64,000 nucleotides of DNA from Paragorgia papillata (lineage: Eukaryota; Cnidaria; Anthozoa; Scleralcyonacea; Coralliidae). Positions 57,320 to 64,000 of this stretch are shown piece after piece. The translations under genes were made by a program, and so were the position numbers. The number at the start of each line of letters is the position of its first letter. Positions within the stretch are counted from its first letter, which is position 1. Under the pieces are notes generated by a model, which saw nothing but the letters and a program-made list of their open reading frames with translations, ran no database searches and was not told the origin of the DNA. The stretch covers positions 1,635,001 through 1,699,000 of the forward strand of contig JAWNZC010000100.1 of assembly GCA_035771165.1 (NCBI GenBank). Reading direction: 5' to 3'.

Positions 57320-57900
57320 CTTAAAAATATAAAAGTGATATTAATGTACAGGTTTTACAGCACAAAGCAATTGACCTAAGCAAGACGTCATTCAGTTCTT
57401 CCATCAATCAGTCAGTGACTCAGTGTGTGTATACAGGGGGTCCCAAAAATATGACCCCATCCATTTATGAGGCGCACCCATTGAACTCTAAAAAGACTGG
57501 AACGATAACTCAGGGGGGGGGGGGGGGGTTGAAGCCAGTGCCAGTCCCTTTCCAGGTAGCTCCCGTGCTTCAAGTTAATTAATTTTCATCCTGCCATATA
57601 TTTTGTTTGGGACGATAACAAATTACTCCAAAACAACGCATTGAAATACATTGTTTTATACGTATGTTTTTGAAATAGCATTGGCTTCAATTTTATGTAT
57701 AGTATAAGTTTCCTCGTTATTTTAAACTTTTTAAAACGTAGTAAATGTTCGACCATATTTCGCTGGGAAATAACACTAAGAAACTTGTTGTAGTTTTTCT
57801 GAGTTTTGAGCTGAAATACTTAACGCCGAACGTTGGGCTATATATGAAACTGAAGCTATTGAAAAATGCTATTTGGTATAGAAACTTCAAGACTTTAGCT
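57320..57900. other. No gene; possible mariner-type terminus and a G-run
   Basis: TATACAGGGGGTCCCAAAAA at ~57431 resembles mariner/Tc1-type inverted-repeat ends, but no partner end or transposase was seen. A poly-G run lies at ~57514-57529. Confidence 0.35.
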
Positions 57901-57902
57901 AA

Positions 57903-58000
57903 AAGGGAAATAATTAAAAAATATAAAAACAACTGCCATTTTGTTTGCCGAACGTTACAAAATGGCAGTTGTTTTTATATTTTTTAATTATTTCCCTTAT
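57903..58000. repeat. Near-perfect ~42-bp-arm hairpin
   Basis: AAGGGAAATAATTAAAAAAT + ATAAAAACAACTGCCATTTTGT (57902-57944) is matched base for base by its complement at 57957-57999, with a 12-base loop. The transcript would fold into a long perfect duplex. Confidence 0.9.
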
Positions 58001-58266
58001 TTCTGGGCCTGGGCCTGTAGAGTGTTTTCATGGGACGTCATCAAAATTATAAAATACACAAAGCTGTCTCTTTTAATTTACATGTCCTTAAAGGCTGTTT
58101 TCGCCTTGGGAGTTGAAAAAGAGCCTTAAATGAACGTTGCAAATCTCTACCGAAACTGTCAGAAATCGATACAAATCATTCTTTAGTTACTGACAGTGTT
58201 TTTGAAACCTTTGCTAATTACTATATGTACATTCAAAGTGATATCCAAAACATTTTGAAATTAAAA

Positions 58267-58562
58267 GTTAACTGTTTTGGTTAAAAAGTCAGTTGCATCC
58301 ATGCGAACTCAGAATTTCAGATACTCAGCGCCATTTCCGTTCCCAGAGCTCCAACCGTGCTGTTTTGGCGCCAAAAGTAAGTGATTACGCTCAATACTCA
58401 CACCAGTCTCTTAAGTTAACTGTTTTGGTTAAAAAGTCAGTTGCATCCATGCGAACTCAGAATTTCAGATACTCAGCGCCATTTTCGTTCCCAGAGCTCC
58501 AACCGTGCTGTTTTGGCGCCAAAAGTAAGTGATTACGCTCAATACTCATACCAGTCTCTTGC
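58267..58562 (+). repeat. Tandem duplication, 148-bp period
   Basis: Two copies from GTTAACTGTTTTGGTTAAAA to TCATACCAGTCTCTT, about 97% identical. Each contains ATGCGAACTCAGAATTTCAG ... GCGCCAAAAGTAAGTG, an ATG frame of ~23 codons ending at a good donor, so an exon-like unit is duplicated. Confidence 0.92.
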
Positions 58563-59715
58563 TCCGGTTTTGCCAGTTACATTTAAGGAGTGATGAATGA
58601 TAAGTCCGAGTCGAGCTAACCAGCCTAACAGGCTAGGGGCCCAGGACCACAGAATAATTTGATTTTTGTGTTTTGACATAATGATATTGGCAAAGAACAC
58701 TTATTCACGCTATGACAAATTATTTGTTTAGTGTTTATTATATTTATTATTAAATTTAATATTGTTGTCTGGCAAAAGAAGGGCCTATTTCTCTCGTGGG
58801 CCTGGAGCTGTTGCCCCATCCCTCCCCGCCTTAATTCGGTCCTGCCAGTTTACCAGGTTGTCAGTCAAGACATTAAAATAGAACTTTCCGTTATAATCAA
58901 ATTATAGGCCATACACTTAACTCATAGATTTTCGTTACTCATAGGATGATGCAAAATATCAACACAACATTTAGTATAGAAAATGCCGTTAGTACCAGTC
59001 TCGTGTTGGTTTTGTTTAAAAAACTGTTCCGGTGCCAAAAACAACTAGCCATGCAGTATTAACGTGAAAAAGAATAATAATTATCAGTTATTTTTTAGTT
59101 TAACATTTCGAACGAAATATCTATACGTCTTTTGAAACTCGTACAAAAATAGTTTTATCACTCTTGTTCTCACCTTTTCAGTTTTCGGTCGTCTGTTTTC
59201 ATCTTATTAATTACCAGCAAAAACACGTCTTTTCTTTTCATCTCTATAATTAACTGTATAGTTTTGGAGTTTCTCCTTGGCTTGAATTAATGTGATGATT
59301 CCATCTTGTATTGGGCAATATCCTGTGTCTTATATCTATTTATATAACATTCATGCAGTTTCAGGCTTCAGTCACTGAGCTGTGAGTTGTTTGCCAAGAT
59401 CCTCTCGTGAATCAAACAGACAAAAATGCGGACTGATGGACTGTGGCCAGACAACTAGACAATCGCCTATTGTTTGTGCACAGCACAACCAATCAAAGCT
59501 GTTAAACCATTTAAATGCACGATTAGCAAAGCCTGACAAAATAATTCGATAAATATTTTTTTAAAACGTCACATATTTAAATTGTCAGACGTTAAAATTT
59601 TGAGAGCTTTAATACCGTAAATGTTTCGAATATACATCTGAGTTGGTGACAAAGAGAACTCTAAAGACTATACTAAAGGATCGACCTAAAGGAATAATGA
59701 CAGGAACTGTAAAAG
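58563..59715. other. No gene recognised
   Basis: Intergenic or CSDE1 intronic sequence. No exon with cold-shock motifs found here. Confidence 0.4.
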
Positions 59716-59737
59716 ACGCTATTTATAAGTAATAACA

Positions 59738-60055
59738 TGACTTGAGGGAAATTAGCGATTAAATTTCCCGCAGCCGAGGGAAGCTTTTACAGATCTTCCC
59801 GAGGTAAAGGGGAAATTTAATCGCTAATTTCCCGAAAAGTCATGTTATAAGTTTGTAATATTATGATCGCCGGGGAAAACTTTGAGAATCTTACCGACAG
59901 GAAATTTACACGGTTGATCAGAGAAGTTGCATCTAATTTTCCCGTGCATGTTGATGAGGGAAAATATATGCAAGCGGGAAGTTTAGAAGAAGACAAAGGG
60001 TTTCTTTGTCTTCTAATTTTCCCTCATCAACATGCACGGGAAAATTAGAAGACAA
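59738..60055. repeat. Two consecutive palindromes at the left end of the element
   Basis: First: ACATGACTT...GAAATTAGCGATTAAATTTCCC pairs with GGGAAATTTAATCGCTAATTTC...AAGTCATGT. Second: CTAATTTTCCCGTGCATGTTGATGAGGG pairs with its inverse at ~60017-60048. Confidence 0.88.
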
Positions 60056-60359
60056 AGGAAAAATTTCCCTCTTGCATGAGCGATGAGGGAAATACGAGGT
60101 TTATATTCCCTCGGAGAACAAAAGAATCCGAGGCGATCATAGTCTCCCTCGCAGCCGTTGTCAGGGTCGGTCCCAAACGCTCCCCAACCAACGGCTGCTC
60201 ACTCGAGCACTACATTCCATTCCCGCATTTGACCAATCAGATCAAGCCTTCCAATATCTGGAAAGCCGACCTTCACCTTGGCATGTCCTTACCTCGGTAT
60301 TTTGATGGCGAATTAATAGTTGGTGTAAAAGAAAGTGTGTGATTTACGTTCAAACGTTT

Positions 60360-60790
60360 AAAATAAAAGATCTTGTAATCCCTATCAACGGAAAGCAGTT
60401 GTCCAATTTGTCCAAGGGAATACTGATGTTTGTAAACTTTCCTACCGAGTGTGGTAAATCGCTGATTTACCTAGTCTGCGAATGATTTACCAAGCGCCGA
60501 TACAATCTCAGGTTTCTGGCCATGCTATATTGTAGTGGTTTCTCCGCTTGTGAAGCTTTTAATATGCAAGAACAAGTCATTCACCTACGAAGTCTTGGGA
60601 TTTCTTCGGTTAGCTTGAGCAACATTGAAGAAAACAAATTAAAATACGTAGAAGAAGAAATATTCTCGATCGGTAGTTTATGCACACCTGAAGCACTTTA
60701 TAAAAGAACGTCTGCGAAGGAGACTACCTGGACCTGCTACATTTCGCAAACACTTGTAGCCTTTTCAAAAGTTTTCGCACGGATTTATTT
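60360..60790 (+). pseudogene. RecQ-like helicase fragment in the second TIR element
   Basis: Pieces in order: NPYQRKAVVQFVQGNTDV (lead to motif I), FPTECGKSLIY at 60438-60470 (Walker A, Gly-Lys-Ser intact), VSPLVKLL at ~60540, and MQEQVIHLRSLGISSVSLSN (motif Ia region) with EEIFSIGSLCTPEALYKR. The order is that of RecQ helicase lobe 1. At least two frame changes (near 60435 and 60565) and a stop after Walker A make it non-functional. Its sequence differs from the 27.6-kb fragment, so it is an independent capture or a diverged relative. Confidence 0.7.
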
Positions 60791-61478
60791 ATATGAGCGG
60801 CAAGAACATAAGTAAAATACCATTCTTCGTAAATTTCGTGAACTTCTAAGCTAAACTACTCGAAATAATAACTTTCAAGTAAACACACTCTATACTAGTC
60901 GCTCTCTTGTTGTTCACCTCATTTCCGTCGGGCTTGTGTTTATATCTTTTATTATTTCGCTGACGCTATAACTTCAACGCTTGTTTATCTGCATGTGGTG
61001 AAAGAGGATAATCGAAATAGCACTCTTCAAAAATTCGGTGAAGTTCTAAGCTATACTTCTGAAAATATTCGTGATTTCAAGTGCCGTGAAGTGCGCAGAT
61101 ATATTTTCAGACTTCGGAAATGCAAAGTCAACACGGCCAACAATATTCCTCTGATGGCCGCACGCTTCACATTGACTTTTACGCACCTTTGTTTGCATTG
61201 GCAGAAAGAACATAGTCAAAACATTATTCTTCGTTAATTTTGTAATGTTCTAAGCTAAACTTTTCGAAATATTAGCTTTCGATTAAACAAAGTTTACACA
61301 ACAACGCTTGCCTCGTCGCTCGGCAAAGGGCTGGCGTTTAATTTTAGCAGTGATCAATGCTGTAATCTCATTGGTTCATTATACAAAGGGAATGGAATGT
61401 AGTGGTTGGGGAGCGTTTGGGACCGACCCTGACAACGGCTGCGAGGGAGACTAAGGCGATCATGGTATTATTATAAAT

Positions 61479-62180
61479 AACCGCACCAGCGGGTGCTGCA
61501 GAAAAACGCAGTGGAGGGGTGGGGGGGGGGGGGGTATTCGAGAGGGCTTATATACGGCCTTAGTACTACCGGCTCCCAATAGTTTTTAAGGTAGCTCGAT
61601 AGGGAAAAGCTATATGCAATCAGATTTTCCCGTATAAAACGTTTCATAGCGCTAGATTCGTTCGATCTTCGTTCTAGTTCCTTGCACAGCACTAGTGTTA
61701 CTCTTGAATTTTGAAAAGCATTGGATAGTCCAAAATTCTCAGGAGGGGAGAAATCGTTGTTCTAGTGAGTTCAGAAATTCTAATTTGCATTATATTTGCA
61801 TATTACAATAAATGTGATTTGTCCAGACACACAAATGCTACAAGTGTAAAACTTTTCAATTATCAGCACTGACACTAAAGCTAGATGTATGAAAGGAACT
61901 AGAATGAGGCTACATTGCAAAACGTTTTAGGGAAAAATATATAAGTTTTTATAACTTTTTCCTATCAAGCCATTCTCTGCCATTTGAAAATATTCAGCCA
62001 TTGTCTCACGAACACACTATTCAAATAAAAATGTACATATGTAGAACAAAAGAATAACTTTATTTGTTTGTTTTCTTTGCTAATACTTACAGGAACTGTA
62101 CCTTATATATAAAGCATTTTCACCCTGATTTATATTTTCCTGAATCCATTTTAACGACATTCTTTATAAAATAAATTTAG
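61479..62180. other. No gene; G-run; 5' side of the THAP remnant
   Basis: Poly-G run at ~61518-61533. Otherwise presumed intron of the downstream transposase gene (acceptor AAATTTAG at 62180). Confidence 0.45.
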
Positions 62181-64000
62181 GTTTCCATTAAAGAGTCCAC
62201 AGTTACTAGTGAAATGGGAAAATGCTATTAAAAAATTTGATGCTCAAGGGGGAAAATGGACAGCCCGCTCTTCCAGCTACATTTGCAGCAAACATTTTTT
62301 AGATAATGATTACATGTTTACAAATGCACTTCTAAAGATCAGAAGTTGTCGGCTAAAATTCAGTGCTGTTCCATTAGTTTTACTAGTAAATCCACCTGCA
62401 GTTCCAGCAATGCCTGATCAAGATCCAGTGGTCACCTGCCAGGGGCCTAAAATAGACAGCCCCCCAGATAGTTCTCCCCAACCACCAACCACTTTTCAAC
62501 AAGCAAATCCACCAGCAGTTGCAATAACTCATAATCCGACAGCTGGAGGTCAGGGGCTTAAACGCATTCTCCCAGATGATTTTCTCACACCAACAAGCAA
62601 AAAATTGAAGCTCGACAACAATGTCAATCTTTCCCTTGATAGTTCTCCACCTGTAAAAGATGAAATTAAGCACAGTGGTGACAACTCAATGCTCGACAAA
62701 ATGATAAAATAAAATAAAAAGATGAAACGGAAAATCAAAACACTGAAGCAGCAGCTGAGAAGGAAAGATAACAAAATCAAAACCATGATGAAGCAGTTAA
62801 TTTCTACACTAAAGAGAAAAATGTTAATTAAAACAGCTGAAGCAAAGTTGCTTCACAACAATTTTGATGGTGTGAAACTAGCGTTATTTACTAATGCACT
62901 AAAGAATTCCAAAAAGTCATCAAGAAACAGGAGATACAGCAATCAAGTTAAAGAGTTTGCACTCACCTTACATTTTTACTCTCCAAAAGCTTACAAGTAT
63001 GTGAGATCTATCATGCCGCTTCCTAACCCCTCTTTAATTCGCAAGTGGGCAAGTTCAATAAATTGTGAACCAGGATTTCTGAATGAATCCCTTCACATTC
63101 TAGCAGAAATATGTAAAACCAAACCTGAAAACAAAGATAGCTGTTTGCGATGGCCATACGGAAGCAAGTCATATGGGATGTGGCCAACATCTAATAATGG
63201 CTAGCAACGCTGGTCTAAAAGTGTGGTGTGTTACATGTGATGGCACTACGACCAACATCAGCGCGCCACCTTTAAACACCTTGGATGCAGTTTTGGTCAA
63301 TCGTATGTTTCCATGGTTACAAGATTTCAACACCCTTCCACAGGTGAAGATGTATTTGCCATTCTAGATGCATGTCACATGCTGAAGCTTGCCAGGGGCA
63401 TTTCTTGGCACAATTCATTCAATGGATGGTGAGAAAATACAGTGGCGATTTTTCCATGGCCTTCATGTTATCCAAGAGAAAGAAGGGTTCAAATTTGGCA
63501 ACAAATTGTCCACTAACCACATCGAGTATGAGAAACATAAAATATATGTCAGACTAGCTGCCCAAACACTGAGTAGTTCAGTTGCCAATGCCATGGATTT
63601 CCGAAACATCATCGAGAAACAGCCAGAATTCGAAAATAGCGAAGCAACAGTGACATTCATCAGGACCATGGACAGATTGTTTGACATGCTGAATTCCAGA
63701 AACCCCCATGGAAAAGGATTCAAGCAACCTTTAAAGCTAGTGAAAGTTAACAAGTGGCAAGAAAGCCTTCAATCAACTGCAAAGTATCTTCTAAGTCTCA
63801 AATCCAAGGATGGAAAAGCACTAATTAAACATCGTCGGAAAACCTTTATCCTGGGGTTTGTGATAACCATCAAGTCCACGTTTGAAATGGCGAAGGAGAT
63901 GATTACAATGGAAGAAATGCCATTCAAGTATGTGTTAACATACAAGTATTCCCGAGACCACATCGAGCTTCTCTTTTCTTGCATCATGGCTAAATGCCGA
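62181..64000 (+). pseudogene. THAP/P-element-type transposase, broken, cut by the window end
   Basis: Starts at acceptor AAATTTAG|G. The C-terminal half of a THAP zinc domain reads VKWENAIKKF ... YICSKHFLDNDY ... LKFSAVPLVL (Cys/His ligands and the AVP box). A low-complexity linker, an in-frame TAA at 62710-62712, a basic coiled-coil (KRKIKTLKQQLRRK), then the P-element transposase region follow: FALTLHFYSPKAYKYVRSIM, LKVWCVTCDGTTTN, ILDACHMLKLARG, VRLAAQTLSSSVANAMDF, TYKYSRDHIELLF. CDGTTTN and ILDACH fit the RNase-H-like catalytic Asp positions. At least three frame shifts between 63180 and 63440. The first THAP exon and the 3' end are not in view. Confidence 0.85.

Larger units (their letters stand above)
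59716..61478. mobile_element. 1.76-kb TIR element carrying RecQ-like helicase pieces
   Basis: Right-end TTATTTATAATAATACCATGATCGCC (minus sense) corresponds to CTATTTATAAGTAATAACATG at 59719 and to TAATATTATGATCGCC at 59857. Internal arms ~60130-60260 and ~61350-61460 are inverted (GTCAGGGTCGGTCCCAAACG, CGCTCCCCAACCA, TACATTCCATTCCC). Further palindromes lie at 59740-59850 and 59930-60055. Target duplication not clear. Confidence 0.7.

Noticed and set aside
57431..57640. Mariner element
   Set aside because: Only one end-like sequence (ACAGGGGGTCCCAAAAA); no second terminus, TA duplication or transposase seen.

Overview
Eukaryotic (metazoan) genomic DNA: AT-rich, intron-bearing and dominated by transposable elements, palindromic (foldback) repeats and microsatellites. 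There are no bacterial-style operons, ribosome binding sites or intact RNA genes. The mix of P-element/THAP, Myb/SANT, integrase-core and Ty3/Gypsy remnants, together with many interspersed foldback repeats, looks most like an anthozoan cnidarian (coral or anemone). That assignment is an inference from style, not proven by a marker gene.

Host genes. (1) 4165-4989 (-): an apparently intronless 274-residue PH-domain protein. (2) 55255-57319 (-): four consecutive exons of CSDE1/UNR, the cold-shock-domain RNA-binding protein. All four splice phases fit and the exon order matches the animal protein. A fifth cold-shock exon at 42576-42648 (-) probably belongs to the same gene, which would make the intervening ~12.6 kb intronic or expanded by inserted elements.

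Mobile and derived genes. 11761-22374 is a minus-strand Ty3/Gypsy LTR retrotransposon. Its left LTR is split by a 3.57-kb element with ~1.2-kb inverted arms, and its integrase region carries two further inserts. 27321-28753 is a TIR element with a 9-bp target duplication and a decayed RecQ-like helicase fragment; 59716-61478 is a second, unrelated TIR element that also carries RecQ-like helicase pieces. 31760-34220 is a broken multi-exon BEN-like gene bordered by AAGATCTTA-type arrays. 34890-39894 is a broken multi-exon integrase-core (DDE) gene. 45603-46496 is a broken HIRAN-like gene with a coding minisatellite. 47225-52560 (-) is a broken multi-exon gene of a large TE-like family, with a SANT/Myb-like exon at its 5' side. 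62181-64000 is a broken THAP/P-element transposase that runs off the window.

The remaining DNA is mostly palindromic MITE-like elements (1.77, 5.4, 5.9, 8.0, 8.3, 9.25, 9.7, 22.8, 24.6, 34.6, 37.4, 40.8, 49.2, 53.1, 54.6 and 57.9 kb), tandem duplications with periods of ~88-235 bp, and long simple repeats. The clearest unusual patterns are the layered insertions, two independent elements carrying RecQ-like helicase fragments, promoter/first-exon-like segments inside element arms, and a TIR element ending 10 bp from a CSDE1 splice donor.
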